DNA of 37,757 nt, taken from the NCBI GenBank assembly GCA_013388735.1, contig JACAES010000086.1, positions 1 through 37,757 of the forward strand, read 5' to 3'. Below, piece by piece: positions 1 through 7,927 of this stretch; the first letter of the stretch is position 1, and every line of letters begins with the position of its first letter. The translations under genes and the position numbers were made by a program. The notes beneath the pieces are model-generated. The model was not told the DNA's origin and made no database searches. It was given only the letters and a program-made list of their open reading frames with translations. Source of the DNA: Chloroflexota bacterium. Its GTDB lineage: Bacteria; Chloroflexota; Anaerolineae; Aggregatilineales; Phototrophicaceae.

Positions 1-81
1 AACGACAACAGCAGCGACAACGACGACAACGACAACAGCAGCGACAACGACGACAACGACAACAGCAGCGACAACGACGAC
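1..81 (+). repeat. 27-bp minisatellite, three perfect copies
   Basis: Positions 1-27, 28-54 and 55-81 are identical 27-mers, each encoding NDNSSDNDD in frame. The array touches the window edge and may continue upstream. The unit is a multiple of three, so copy-number change would lengthen or shorten the acidic tail without a frameshift. Confidence 0.93.
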
Positions 82-162
82 GATGATGATGGCAAAGATG
101 ATGATAGCGACGACAGCAACGACAACGACGATGATGATGACGATGATGGCGACGATGACTAA
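1..162 (+). CDS. C-terminal end of an Asp/Asn/Ser-rich tailed protein (5' partial)
   Basis: Frame 1 is open from the window edge to a TAA at 160-162, giving 53 residues made almost only of Asp, Asn and Ser with one Lys and two Gly. The first 27 residues are three exact copies of the 9-residue unit NDNSSDNDD. The remainder is an almost pure Asp run. Composition and position resemble the acidic tail of the membrane protein ending at 3646, so the missing upstream part may be a related secreted or membrane protein; this is inference. The tail has no hydrophobic residue and is probably disordered and strongly anionic, possibly metal-binding. A hairpin terminator follows 18 bases after the stop. 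Confidence 0.7.
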   Translation, partial: NDNSSDNDDNDNSSDNDDNDNSSDNDDDDDGKDDDSDDSNDNDDDDDDDGDDD

Positions 163-180
163 CCGGTAATCGCCTCGTCA

Positions 181-203
181 GGGAGAGGGCGCGCCCCTCT
201 CCC
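181..203 (+). terminator. Intrinsic-type hairpin downstream of the acidic-tail gene
   Basis: A perfect 9-bp stem (GGGAGAGGG paired with CCCTCTCCC) closes a 5-base loop CGCGC. It is followed by a modest T-rich stretch (ACCTTTCATTT). It lies 18 bases after the stop at 162 and before the next gene at 251. The stem also resembles the arms of a GC-rich repeat found later inside the gene at 21373-24018, so it may be a repeat recruited as terminator. Confidence 0.65.
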
Positions 204-250
204 ACCTTTCATTTAATCCCAACCCGACGAAAAACACGGCAGGTGTTTAT

Positions 251-1849
251 ATGATAAGGCTTCGCATATCTAAACATCCATCTGTAGCGCCTCAGCCAGC
301 AGGTTTAAGCGCGGCGTTCAGGCCAGATCGAACCGCTTTACAGACGGACGCTAAACCGTTTCCGCTCTGGGCGCGAGGGCTGCTGCTGTATATTTTTTGC
401 TTCGCTGTGTTAAGTTTGCTGATCTTCGCAGCACCGGGTTTTTTCGGCACGGATGACTATTATCACGCACGGATCGCCACGCAAATTATTGAACAGGGAC
501 GGTTGAATTTATCCTTCCCCTGGCTGCCGAAAACCATTCTCAGCCCGGAGCGATTTACCGACCATCATCTGCTCTACCATCTATACATCGCACCCTGGGC
601 ATATACTTTTGGTATGGCAGGGGCAAAACTGGCAACCGTCAGCATTACCGCTGGGATTTTTGCAGCCACCTGGGTGCTGCTGCGCGGGGTAGGCGCCCAG
701 CACGCGGCATTCTGGACGCTGGCGCTGTTCGGCGCTTCGGTGCCGTTTTTATACCGGCTGCTGATGATTCGCACCCAGGGAGCATCCCTGCTGCTGCTGA
801 TTATCACCCTGCACCTGCTTTTTACCCGGCGCTGGCGCTGGCTGATTCTGGTTGCCTTCGCCTACACCTGGCTTTACAACGGTTTTGTGTTAATTATCGC
901 TTTCGCCGGCCTGTACGCCGCCGCAACCTGGACTGCCGAAAAACGGCTTGCCTGGCAGCCGGTTCTCTATACCGCGCTCGGTGTGGGATTGGGGCTGGTG
1001 ATTAACCCCTATTTTCCACAGAACATTCTGTTTATCACCGATCACCTGGGCGCAAAAGTGGATATTGAAACCAGCGTGCGGGTCGGTAGCGAATGGTATC
1101 CCTACACGACCGGGGCGCTGATGGCGAACTCCGGCGGGGCGCTGATGGCGCTGGCGCTGGGTTTCCTGGCACCCAGCTTTGGCGGCCAGCGGCGCGACCA
1201 CATTGAAAACACCCTGCTTTTCACTGCGCTGCTGACCCTGTTCATGGTCTTTCGTTCCCGGCGGTTTATCGAATATTTCCCCGCCTTCGCCGTATTATTC
1301 TGCGCTGTCGTCTGGGGGCGCAGTCCGGTTCGCCTGACCGAATGGCTTCCGACGGTTTTTCGCTCCCGTTGGCTGGTCGCACTTGGCGTGGCGGCGCTGA
1401 TGGGAATTTTTAGCATCACAACAGTATCGCAGGTTTATCAGGACGCGCAGGCATCCCGGTCGCCGGACGACCTGGCCGGGGCAGCCACCTGGTTGCGAGA
1501 AAACACGCCGCCGGGTACATTCGTCTTCCAGACGGACTGGGACGACTTTACACGCCTGTTTTACTACAATACAAGCAGCACCTACCTCGTCGGACTCGAC
1601 CCGACCTATCTGGAAATTGCTGACCCGGCGCTCTGGGATCGCTGGGTACACATCACGCAGGGGAAAGTCTCGTCACCGGCGCAGGTTATCTGGTCGGAAT
1701 TCGGCGCGGCTTATATCGTCAGCGACGCGCAGCACGACCGGTTTATTGAACGCGCGAACGACGATCCCAACATGGAACTTGTTTATCAGGATCAATACAG
1801 CTACATCTGGCATTTATCCGAAGCTGCTACCGCATCATCCAGAGAATGA
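251..1849 (+). CDS. GT-C type membrane glycosyltransferase, STT3/PMT-like
   Basis: The 532-residue product has a cytoplasmic N-terminus of about 40 residues and then around ten hydrophobic helices from residue 43 to about 395. After the first helix comes an acidic motif DDYYH (68-72), which resembles the Asp motif in the first extracytoplasmic loop of GT-C enzymes (compare the DxxYH-type motif of STT3/AglB). A soluble C-terminal domain carries a QTDWDD segment (427-432) where oligosaccharyltransferases have WWDxG-like residues. The likely role is transfer of a sugar from a polyprenyl-phosphate donor outside the membrane; donor and acceptor are unknown. AGGT at 241-244 is a plausible ribosome binding site. 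The stop overlaps the next gene by ATGA, so it is probably co-translated with the sigma factor. A true STT3 orthologue cannot be claimed. Confidence 0.7.
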   Translation: MIRLRISKHPSVAPQPAGLSAAFRPDRTALQTDAKPFPLWARGLLLYIFCFAVLSLLIFAAPGFFGTDDYYHARIATQIIEQGRLNLSFPWLPKTILSPERFTDHHLLYHLYIAPWAYTFGMAGAKLATVSITAGIFAATWVLLRGVGAQHAAFWTLALFGASVPFLYRLLMIRTQGASLLLLIITLHLLFTRRWRWLILVAFAYTWLYNGFVLIIAFAGLYAAATWTAEKRLAWQPVLYTALGVGLGLVINPYFPQNILFITDHLGAKVDIETSVRVGSEWYPYTTGALMANSGGALMALALGFLAPSFGGQRRDHIENTLLFTALLTLFMVFRSRRFIEYFPAFAVLFCAVVWGRSPVRLTEWLPTVFRSRWLVALGVAALMGIFSITTVSQVYQDAQASRSPDDLAGAATWLRENTPPGTFVFQTDWDDFTRLFYYNTSSTYLVGLDPTYLEIADPALWDRWVHITQGKVSSPAQVIWSEFGAAYIVSDAQHDRFIERANDDPNMELVYQDQYSYIWHLSEAATASSRE

Positions 1850-2433
1850 GCATGATACTGATTGTCCTTCCCGACATCCCGGCAGAAGATCGCCTTCTGG
1901 CTCAGGCCCGCCAGGGAAGCCAGGACGCCATGATGCAGATTTACGAAAGTTACTTCTCGCCAATCTACAACTTCATCCGGCTGCGGGTGGACGATCAGCA
2001 TATGGCCGAAGACCTCGCCAGCGAGGTGTTTATCAAGCTGATGAGCGCCTTCCGCAGCCATACCGCCCCCCACCACAGCCTGCGCGGATGGCTGTTCCGG
2101 GTCGCCCGTAACATTATTCACGATCATTATGGCCGCGCCCGCCAGTTGACGACCGAAGCCCTGGAAGAATGGATGCCGGAGTCCCCTGATAATGACCCGG
2201 AAGTTCAGTTTATGCGTGCGCTGGATATCGAACGCACTCGCCATGCCCTGCGAACGCTTTCAGCCGAGCAGCAGGAAGTGCTGATTTTACGCTTCGGCCA
2301 GATGTTAAGCCTGGAAGAAACAGCCGATATTATGGGCAAAAAAGTCGGCGCGGTGAAATCGCTCCAGTTCCGCGCGATCAATGCGCTCCGGCAGGCTTTT
2401 GGCGAACTGCGGATGGAAACAGAAAATGGCTGA
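1846..2433 (+). CDS. ECF-type RNA polymerase sigma-70 family factor
   Basis: The 195-residue protein has the two-domain layout of extracytoplasmic-function sigma factors. Region 2 spans about residues 28-95, with the typical AEDLASEVFIKLM segment and a RGWLFRVARN helix. Region 4 spans about 135-186, with LSAEQQEVLILRF, the EETADIMGK helix-turn-helix and a recognition helix ending in LRQAF. It would direct RNA polymerase to a small regulon. Its start overlaps the preceding stop (ATGA at 1846-1849); a second ATG at 1852 is equally possible. Its 3' end overlaps the following membrane-protein gene by 8 bases, the usual arrangement for a sigma factor and its regulator. Confidence 0.92.
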   Translation: MSMILIVLPDIPAEDRLLAQARQGSQDAMMQIYESYFSPIYNFIRLRVDDQHMAEDLASEVFIKLMSAFRSHTAPHHSLRGWLFRVARNIIHDHYGRARQLTTEALEEWMPESPDNDPEVQFMRALDIERTRHALRTLSAEQQEVLILRFGQMLSLEETADIMGKKVGAVKSLQFRAINALRQAFGELRMETENG

Positions 2434-3646
2434 CCAGGACTTGCTAAACGCCTTTGACAACTGCATCAACCGCCTCGCCTTCGGGCAAACGGTAGACGAC
2501 TGCCTGCGCGCCTATCCTCAGTATGCCCCGGCGCTGCGCCCCATGCTGGAAGCCGGCCTGGCGATTCGCCGCGCGCGGGTGAACGCAGCCGAAACGACTC
2601 AGGCGCAGGTGCGCGTTCGGGCGCGCGTAGAGATGGCCGCCCGCGCCGCACCCACTCGAACCGCTTACCCGCTGCGGCCTTTGGCGGCGCTGGCTGCCGC
2701 GCTGCTGATCGTTTTCCTGGTTGTTTCCGGCGGCGCGGTTACACTGGCGCAAAACAGCCTGCCCGGTGACCCACTCTACAGCATCAAACGCCTGACCGAA
2801 AATGTGCGGCTGACCATCAGCGAAAACAATCCGGCGCTGCAAGCGGAGTTCGCTGCCCGGCGCATCGGCGAAATTCAACAGGTTTTGGCATTCGGGCGCG
2901 CCACCGACGTAGACTTCGCGGGCAAAGTCGAAGCCATTAGCGGCGCGGATTGGGTGGTCGCCGGCCTGCCGCTGCGTGTGCCGGAAAATATCCCCGGCGC
3001 GGCGGAAATCCGCACCGGTGATGAGGTCGAAATCAATGCTTATACAACTTCAACGAGGACGCTCATCGCGCGGGAAATTCACCTGACCGAACCGAGCGAG
3101 CGGGAACCGCTGCCGACACCAACGCCTGTCCCAACTCGATCCATTGCCACATCCACGCCGCTGCCGACCGCCACCGCCACACCCGTGCCGACCAACACAC
3201 CACCGCCATCATGGACGCCAACACGAACGCCGACGCCCACCCGCACCCCAACAATCACACCTACTTCCTCTGCTACCGACTGCGTGCCGTTCCAGCCGCA
3301 GGGGTGGGAGGTTTATACCATCCAGGCGGGGGATACGCTTTCGGCGCTGGCCGCCATCCGGGGCATCACACTCGACGAACTTATGCGCGTTAACTGCCTG
3401 ACCAACCCGCGTCTGATTTTCGCCGGACAGCGGCTCTATCTGCCGCCTGGCCCACCGCCGCCGCGACCGACGGCACAGCCAACAACTGCCGTGCCGGCAC
3501 AGCCAACAGCTCCTATCGAAGATATAAATCCGCCGCCCGGAGACAACAATCCGCCGCCCGGTAATGACAATGTTCCGGGAGATAATACCAATGACAACCA
3601 TGATGACGACAATGACAATGACAATGACGATGATGACGATGACTGA
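2426..3646 (+). CDS. Single-pass envelope protein with DUF5667/DUF5666-like regions, LysM and acidic tail (candidate anti-sigma or sensor)
   Basis: The start is taken at ATG 2426, overlapping the sigma stop by 8 bases (ATGGCTGA); the frame is open further upstream, but there it only runs inside the sigma gene. The 406 residues contain, in order: an N-terminal cytoplasmic helical region (1-80), a transmembrane helix (about 85-106), a segment with the LPGDPLYSIKRLTE pattern of DUF5667-type proteins (about 110-150), an OB-like GKVEAISGADWVV segment resembling DUF5666 (164-220), a Thr/Pro linker (228-282), a LysM domain (about 295-340, YTIQAGDTLSALA), a Pro-rich stretch and an Asp/Asn tail (about 370-406). 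Known biology: LysM binds peptidoglycan glycans. Inference: the protein may sense the wall and control the adjacent sigma factor. No ZAS zinc motif is visible, so an anti-sigma role is unproven. Confidence 0.75.
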   Translation: MADQDLLNAFDNCINRLAFGQTVDDCLRAYPQYAPALRPMLEAGLAIRRARVNAAETTQAQVRVRARVEMAARAAPTRTAYPLRPLAALAAALLIVFLVVSGGAVTLAQNSLPGDPLYSIKRLTENVRLTISENNPALQAEFAARRIGEIQQVLAFGRATDVDFAGKVEAISGADWVVAGLPLRVPENIPGAAEIRTGDEVEINAYTTSTRTLIAREIHLTEPSEREPLPTPTPVPTRSIATSTPLPTATATPVPTNTPPPSWTPTRTPTPTRTPTITPTSSATDCVPFQPQGWEVYTIQAGDTLSALAAIRGITLDELMRVNCLTNPRLIFAGQRLYLPPGPPPPRPTAQPTTAVPAQPTAPIEDINPPPGDNNPPPGNDNVPGDNTNDNHDDDNDNDNDDDDDD

Positions 3647-3661
3647 TCGATAGAATCGTTA

Positions 3662-3691
3662 GCGCCCAGCATGTGCCGATGTGCTGGGCGC
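3662..3691. terminator. Strong hairpin between convergent genes
   Basis: GCGCCCAGCA (3662-3671) pairs perfectly with TGCTGGGCGC (3682-3691) around a 10-base loop. It sits between the plus-strand stop at 3646 and the minus-strand stop at 3745, so it could terminate both. The tracts beyond the stem (ATTATTCGT on plus) are only weakly T-rich. Confidence 0.65.
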
Positions 3692-3744
3692 ATTATTCGT
3701 CAGAGCGTTAATCGCCCTAGTACGAAAGTGTGGCGATTCCGGCT

Positions 3745-4431
3745 TTATCGCCGCCGGTTAGCCAGGCTGATGTAATACAGCAGGTTCAGCAGCGCCGTCA
3801 CTGCTGCCGCGACATAAGTCAGCGCCGCCGCCGTCAGCACCGAACGCGAACCGCTGGCATCCTCAGATGTCACCATCAGGCCGGTTTCGCGCAGCAGTCT
3901 CAACCCCCGCCGGCTGGCGTCAATTTCAACCGGCAGCGTGAGCAGCATAAACACCACCACCACGCCGTAAACCAGGATGCCCAGTTCGATCAGACCAACA
4001 ATGTTAAGCAGCAGCCCAATCACGATCAAAAAGTAAGACACCATCGGGCTGAACTGCATGGCCGGCACCAAGAAACCTCTCAGCTGGATAAACACCGAAT
4101 TTTCGGCGTGCTGCTGGGCATGACCCAGTTCGTGCGCCACCACTGCCATCGCCGCGACCGATGGGCGCGTCGCCACATCCTGGGATATACGAATGGTATG
4201 CGAGGATGGGTCGTAATGGTCGGTGTGCTGGCCGGGTACGCCTTCCAAACCAACACCATACAGCCCCGCTCGCCGGATGATACGTTGGGCTACCTCGACG
4301 CCTGTCAGCCCGGCGCCGTTGCGAACCTTTCCCCAACGGGCAAAAGCAGAACTCACCATAAGCTGCGCCAGCAGCGACAGCAGAATCGCCGGTATCAGAA
4401 TGGTCAAATACAAGGGGTCGAAGTAAAACAT
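3745..4431 (-). CDS. YugP-like membrane zinc metallopeptidase
   Basis: The 228-residue product is a polytopic membrane protein with an HELGH zinc-binding motif (100-104), preceded by the VAAMAVVAHE helix typical of the neutral zinc metallopeptidase 2 family (YugP). A hydrophobic segment lies at the N-terminus and three or four more at the C-terminus, and length matches the family. The frame is open to 4452. A GGGGGAG ribosome site at 4447-4441 is 9 bases from the ATG at 4431 and only 3 from the ATG at 4437, so 4431 is preferred. It is followed by the hairpin shared with the convergent gene. Substrates of this family are poorly known; membrane protein quality control is a guess. Confidence 0.88.
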   Translation of the reverse strand: MFYFDPLYLTILIPAILLSLLAQLMVSSAFARWGKVRNGAGLTGVEVAQRIIRRAGLYGVGLEGVPGQHTDHYDPSSHTIRISQDVATRPSVAAMAVVAHELGHAQQHAENSVFIQLRGFLVPAMQFSPMVSYFLIVIGLLLNIVGLIELGILVYGVVVVFMLLTLPVEIDASRRGLRLLRETGLMVTSEDASGSRSVLTAAALTYVAAAVTALLNLLYYISLANRRR

Positions 4432-4440
4432 GGGCATAAT

Positions 4441-4447
4441 CTCCCCC
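4441..4447 (-). promoter_or_regulatory. Shine-Dalgarno site deciding the YugP-like start
   Basis: GGGGGAG on the minus strand lies 9 bases upstream of ATG 4431 and within the longer alternative frame beginning at 4452, which argues against the 4452 start. Confidence 0.6.
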
Positions 4448-4529
4448 AGCATTCGTTAATCGCTTACAGTTTATACGCAGACACGTATATGTTGTCTCAG
4501 AGATTCATCAATCTATCATTAAAGCGTTT

Positions 4530-5411
4530 CTACCCGCCCAGGACAGCCGTCAGGTCGGCGCGGTTGTTCAAGTCCGGCGGCAGCAGCCGGTTATCAATCA
4601 GCCGCGTCGCGCCAACCCGCGCCGCCATCGAAAGCAGCATGGGCGCGTCGCCGGGCGCGTCCAATTCGCGCAGGCTGCGCGCATCGGCGACAGAAACATA
4701 TTCCGGCTCAGCCAGCGGTTCGGCGCGCAGCATGTCCAGCATGATCGCCCGCAGCGCATCCGGGTCACGCAGCCCGGCGGCGTGCGCGTCGCCGGCGGCG
4801 GACAGAGCGCGATACAAAACCCCCGCCGCGCGCCGCTGTTCGGGATTGAGATAGGCGTTTCGAGAACTCATCGCCAGCCCATCGGCCTCGCGCACCGTCG
4901 GACAGATGACCAGTTCCAGCGGAAAGTCCAGGTCGCGCACCATCCGTTTGATGACAGCCACCTGCTGGGCATCCTTCTGGCCGAAGTAGGCCGCATGAGG
5001 CTGGAACAGGTTGAAAAGTTTAGCAACTACCGTCGCCACGCCCCGGAAATGTCCCGGACGGCGTTCGCCTTCCAACCCGCGCGATACCTCAGCCACCTCA
5101 ATCCAGGTCTGGAAGCCGGGCGGATACATCAAGTCCGGCGTCGGGGTAAAAACCACGTCCACGCCCGCTTTTTCCAGCGCGGCCAGGTCGCCGGGCAGAT
5201 CGCGCGGGTAGCGGCTTAAATCCTCGCCGGGGCCGAACTGCGCCGGATTGATAAAGATGCTGACCATCACAGCATCACAATCCGCCCGCGCCTGCCCCAC
5301 CAGCGACAGATGCCCGGCATGAAGCGCGCCCATCGTCGGCACCAGTCCCGTCCGCCCTTTCAGTTCCGCCCGCGCAGCGCGCAGCCCTTCAATGGTGTCA
5401 ATCATCCGCAT
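4530..5411 (-). CDS. panC: Pantothenate synthetase (pantoate-beta-alanine ligase)
   Basis: The enzyme condenses pantoate and beta-alanine with ATP to make pantothenate in the cytoplasm. The sequence shows the nucleotidyltransferase motif PTMGALHAGH (25-34), the conserved PAQFGPGEDLSRYPR stretch, FGQKDAQQ, and a KMSKS-like LAMSSRN loop. The start at 5411 gives MRMIDTIEGLR, which aligns with the usual beta-strand at the start of PanC; a longer frame to 5453 would run into panB. It overlaps panB by 14 bases, so translation is probably coupled. At 293 residues it has the normal family length. It is the last gene of the punA-to-panC run, ending 98 bases before the start of the YugP-like gene. Confidence 0.97.
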   Translation of the reverse strand: MRMIDTIEGLRAARAELKGRTGLVPTMGALHAGHLSLVGQARADCDAVMVSIFINPAQFGPGEDLSRYPRDLPGDLAALEKAGVDVVFTPTPDLMYPPGFQTWIEVAEVSRGLEGERRPGHFRGVATVVAKLFNLFQPHAAYFGQKDAQQVAVIKRMVRDLDFPLELVICPTVREADGLAMSSRNAYLNPEQRRAAGVLYRALSAAGDAHAAGLRDPDALRAIMLDMLRAEPLAEPEYVSVADARSLRELDAPGDAPMLLSMAARVGATRLIDNRLLPPDLNNRADLTAVLGG

Positions 5412-6255
5412 GGTCATCCGCCCCGTCGGCGCGAATCGCCGCCAGAATATCATCCTTCATGCCGGTGGCCTGCTCCATCGTCGGAAAGCGGCGGGCTTTT
5501 ACATCCTCGACGTACTGCGTTAAGGCCGACTGAATGGCCGCGCCCGCGTCGGTATACCGGCGGGCATGGCGCGGCCCAAAGGTCGGGAACAACCCCAGCA
5601 GATCATGAAAAACCTGTACCTGTCCGGCGCAGTGCGGCCCGGAACCAATGCCGATGGTCGGGATGTCCAGTCGTTCGGTAATCATCTGCGCCAGCGGGGC
5701 GGCCACCAGTTCCAGCACCACCGCGAATGCGCCGGCCTCCTGCACGGCATCAGCATCGCGCAGCAGTTGTCTGGCGGAAGCGACTTCCCGCCCCTGCACG
5801 CGAAAGCCGCCAAGCTGGTACACGCTCTGCGGCGTCAGGCCAATGTGCGCCATCACCGGGATGCCAGCCTGAACGATCTGCCGGATAGCCGGCGCGACGA
5901 ATTCACCGCCTTCCAGTTTGACGGCGTTCGCTCCGCCTTCCTGAATCAGCCGTCCGGCGCTGATCGTGGCCTGTTCCAGGCTGGCATGGTAGGTCATAAA
6001 CGGCATATCGGCCACGATCATGGCCCGCTGTGTTACACGAGTGACGATCTGTGTATGGTAAATAATGTGTTCCAGCCTGACCGGCAGTGTCGAGTCATGC
6101 CCCTGGATGACCATACCCAGCGAATCGCCCACCAGCAGCATGGGCGCGCCTGCCGCTTCTCCCAGGTAGGCGCTAGTGGCGTCGTAAGCCGTCAGCATCG
6201 GGATCGGCTCGCCGGCGGCTTTCATCTTTTGAATATCACGAATTGTCAGTCGCAT
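5398..6255 (-). CDS. panB: 3-methyl-2-oxobutanoate hydroxymethyltransferase (ketopantoate hydroxymethyltransferase)
   Basis: PanB transfers a hydroxymethyl group from methylene-tetrahydrofolate to 2-oxoisovalerate, the first committed step to pantothenate. The 285 residues include LTAYDATSA (21-29), the metal-binding VGDSLGMVIQGHDSTLPV region beginning at residue 42, the KLEGG motif, MAHIGLTPQ and IGIGSGPHCAGQVQV, all hallmarks of the TIM-barrel family. The ATG at 6255 has an AGGAAG ribosome site 5 bases upstream, lying inside the preceding gene, which it overlaps by 20 bases. Length and motifs are ordinary, so it is very likely functional. Confidence 0.98.
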   Translation of the reverse strand: MRLTIRDIQKMKAAGEPIPMLTAYDATSAYLGEAAGAPMLLVGDSLGMVIQGHDSTLPVRLEHIIYHTQIVTRVTQRAMIVADMPFMTYHASLEQATISAGRLIQEGGANAVKLEGGEFVAPAIRQIVQAGIPVMAHIGLTPQSVYQLGGFRVQGREVASARQLLRDADAVQEAGAFAVVLELVAAPLAQMITERLDIPTIGIGSGPHCAGQVQVFHDLLGLFPTFGPRHARRYTDAGAAIQSALTQYVEDVKARRFPTMEQATGMKDDILAAIRADGADDHADD

Positions 6256-7120
6256 CTTGAGCTTCCTGCTCTAAAACCCGTTTGATCGCTTCAGTCGGGA
6301 TGCCGCGCGCGGCTGCCAATGGAAGCGTCATCCCGGCCAAAGCTCGATACAAACTCAACACCTGCGGATCAACGAATGCCAGCGCCCGCAGATGAGCGCG
6401 AATCGTCCCTGCGTCAGCGCGCATAAACGGCCCCGTGAGCGCCGCCGGGACGCTCTGTGCACGCAGGTTTTCGACCGTGCCGCGCAGCAGCGCGTTCAGC
6501 GCGCCATCGGCAGCCGCGCGCGGCGCGCCGATTTCCGTCAGCAGCCGTTCCGCGATACTATACAGTGTAACGGTATAATTGCTGACGATCACCATTGCAC
6601 AATGGTAGACCGCTTTGCCGCCCGCAGGTATAACCAACACGCGCCCATCCAGAACGCAAACCAAAGCCTCTAACCACTGATTCAGCGGCGGCTCGGCTTC
6701 GACCGCGAAGGTCGCGCCCGGCAGCCCGGCCAGCGCCGCTTCCACATCAACGAACGGATAGGCCGGATGCAGGCTGCCGACCATCGCGCCGCCAGCCGCC
6801 AGCGGCGCAAGCGCCGATGCGTCATGCGCGCCGGAAGTGTGAATAACGCCTTTTCCGCTCAGCGCGGTTGTTCTGATGGATGCAGCCAGCGGTTCGATCA
6901 TATCATCCGGCACGGTCAGCAGCGTTAAATCGGCGCCTTCGATCACAGCTTCGACCGAATCGACTGCTCGTGCGCCGGTCAGCGCCGCCAGTGATGAGGC
7001 TTTGCCGCCATCTCGGCTGTAAACAGCGGCGACGGTATAACCGGCCTGATACCACAGACGCGCCAGCGTCGAGCCGACCCTGCCCGCGCCCACAAATCCC
7101 AGCGACGGTTTCTCGTTCAT
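6236..7120 (-). CDS. Rossmann/DUF2520 oxidoreductase-like protein, candidate ketopantoate reductase
   Basis: The 294-residue protein starts with a dinucleotide-binding fold (GFVGAGRVGSTLARL, with GAGRVG at 11-16). It continues with LTVPDDMI and HTSGAHDASAL segments and a mostly helical C-terminal domain typical of DUF2520 proteins, which resemble F420-dependent or NADP-dependent 6-phosphogluconate-type reductases. It overlaps panB by 20 bases and precedes panB-panC. The pathway step between PanB and PanC, reduction of ketopantoate to pantoate, has no other candidate in this operon. The assignment to that step is inferred from context; the protein is not a clear PanE by sequence. Alternatives are another NAD(P)-dependent reductase or a regulator. 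Confidence 0.8.
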   Translation of the reverse strand: MNEKPSLGFVGAGRVGSTLARLWYQAGYTVAAVYSRDGGKASSLAALTGARAVDSVEAVIEGADLTLLTVPDDMIEPLAASIRTTALSGKGVIHTSGAHDASALAPLAAGGAMVGSLHPAYPFVDVEAALAGLPGATFAVEAEPPLNQWLEALVCVLDGRVLVIPAGGKAVYHCAMVIVSNYTVTLYSIAERLLTEIGAPRAAADGALNALLRGTVENLRAQSVPAALTGPFMRADAGTIRAHLRALAFVDPQVLSLYRALAGMTLPLAAARGIPTEAIKRVLEQEAQDATDNS

Positions 7121-7129
7121 AACCGGGCT

Positions 7130-7927
7130 TTACTGCTGCTGGAGTGGGGTCGGCGTGGGAATCGGTTCGCTGATGGTGATGTTCACCATACACGCCGCCT
7201 TTAACGTATTGGTGCTGTCGAAAACCGTGATGCGGAACTGGTACTGCCCCGGCTCGTAAAACGCCGGCACGAACTGTCCCAGCACGCCGGTTTCCATCAC
7301 CGGAAGATTATAGTCGCGCAGCGAGACAAAACTGCCAAAGGTGCTTGGCCCGTTGATCTCGAAGCGGTAAAAAGCGAAGTTGTCGGCACTGGCCGTTCCG
7401 ATCACGTTGATCGGCTCGAACACCAGCATCCCGTTGGCCGGAACTTGCAGCGTCGCGCCGGGCGTGTCACAGCCCGCAATCGGCGCGGGGTTGGGCAGGA
7501 TCGTCCCAACCGGCGTCGGCGTCAGGGTCGGCGTGGCGATCACCTGCACGACCTCTTCTTCCCCGATCTGCACGCTGCCAACATCAATCGGCGCGCCACC
7601 GAAAACCACCTGCGGCGGCGTCGGCGTGTAAAAAGGCTGGTCGGTGATCGGGCTGAAGACCTCCGCAACGTCCATTTGCTCGCGTATCGCCGGCGCGACC
7701 ACGCGCTGAACGCCAAGAATCGCCAGGCTGAATTCGACTACTACGATCAGTGCCGTCAGCGCATTGGCGCGTTCATACCGGAAGATGTCGCGCTCCAGTT
7801 CAAAGTGCGTGGCGCGCAGTTCCCGCTGCGCCCGCGACATCCGCCGCCACGCGAATAACCCGACTACCCCGGCCAGGATATACAGGCCAATCGCAATCTG
7901 TTCGATTAAAAACACCAACGCCGTCAT
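7130..7927 (-). CDS. Two-helix membrane protein with Pro/Thr linker and Ig-like domain, function unknown
   Basis: The 265-residue product has a hydrophobic segment at about 5-27, a short charged helical loop, and a second hydrophobic segment at about 57-78. A long extracytoplasmic region follows, with TPTPP and TPTLTPTPV linkers. After the linkers comes a beta-rich domain (about 155-255, with VIGTASADNFAFYRFEI and PGQYQFRITVFD) that looks like a PKD/Ig-type sandwich with a Cys near each end. The C-terminus is TPTPLQQQ. The start overlaps the stop of the nucleoside phosphorylase (ATGA), and 9 bases separate it from the DUF2520 gene. It is thus embedded in an operon of soluble metabolic enzymes with which it has no evident biochemical link. 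Confidence 0.75.
   Translation of the reverse strand: MTALVFLIEQIAIGLYILAGVVGLFAWRRMSRAQRELRATHFELERDIFRYERANALTALIVVVEFSLAILGVQRVVAPAIREQMDVAEVFSPITDQPFYTPTPPQVVFGGAPIDVGSVQIGEEEVVQVIATPTLTPTPVGTILPNPAPIAGCDTPGATLQVPANGMLVFEPINVIGTASADNFAFYRFEINGPSTFGSFVSLRDYNLPVMETGVLGQFVPAFYEPGQYQFRITVFDSTNTLKAACMVNITISEPIPTPTPLQQQ

Noticed and set aside
1-162. Reading the left-edge array as a CRISPR-like or non-coding satellite
   Set aside because: The 27-bp units are contiguous without spacers and keep one open frame to a stop codon, so a coding minisatellite is the simpler explanation.
3730-4854. Long plus-strand open frame of 374 codons
   Set aside because: It runs antisense to the YugP-like gene and into panC, both strongly supported by motifs, and its translation is Gln/His/Arg-rich with no domain.
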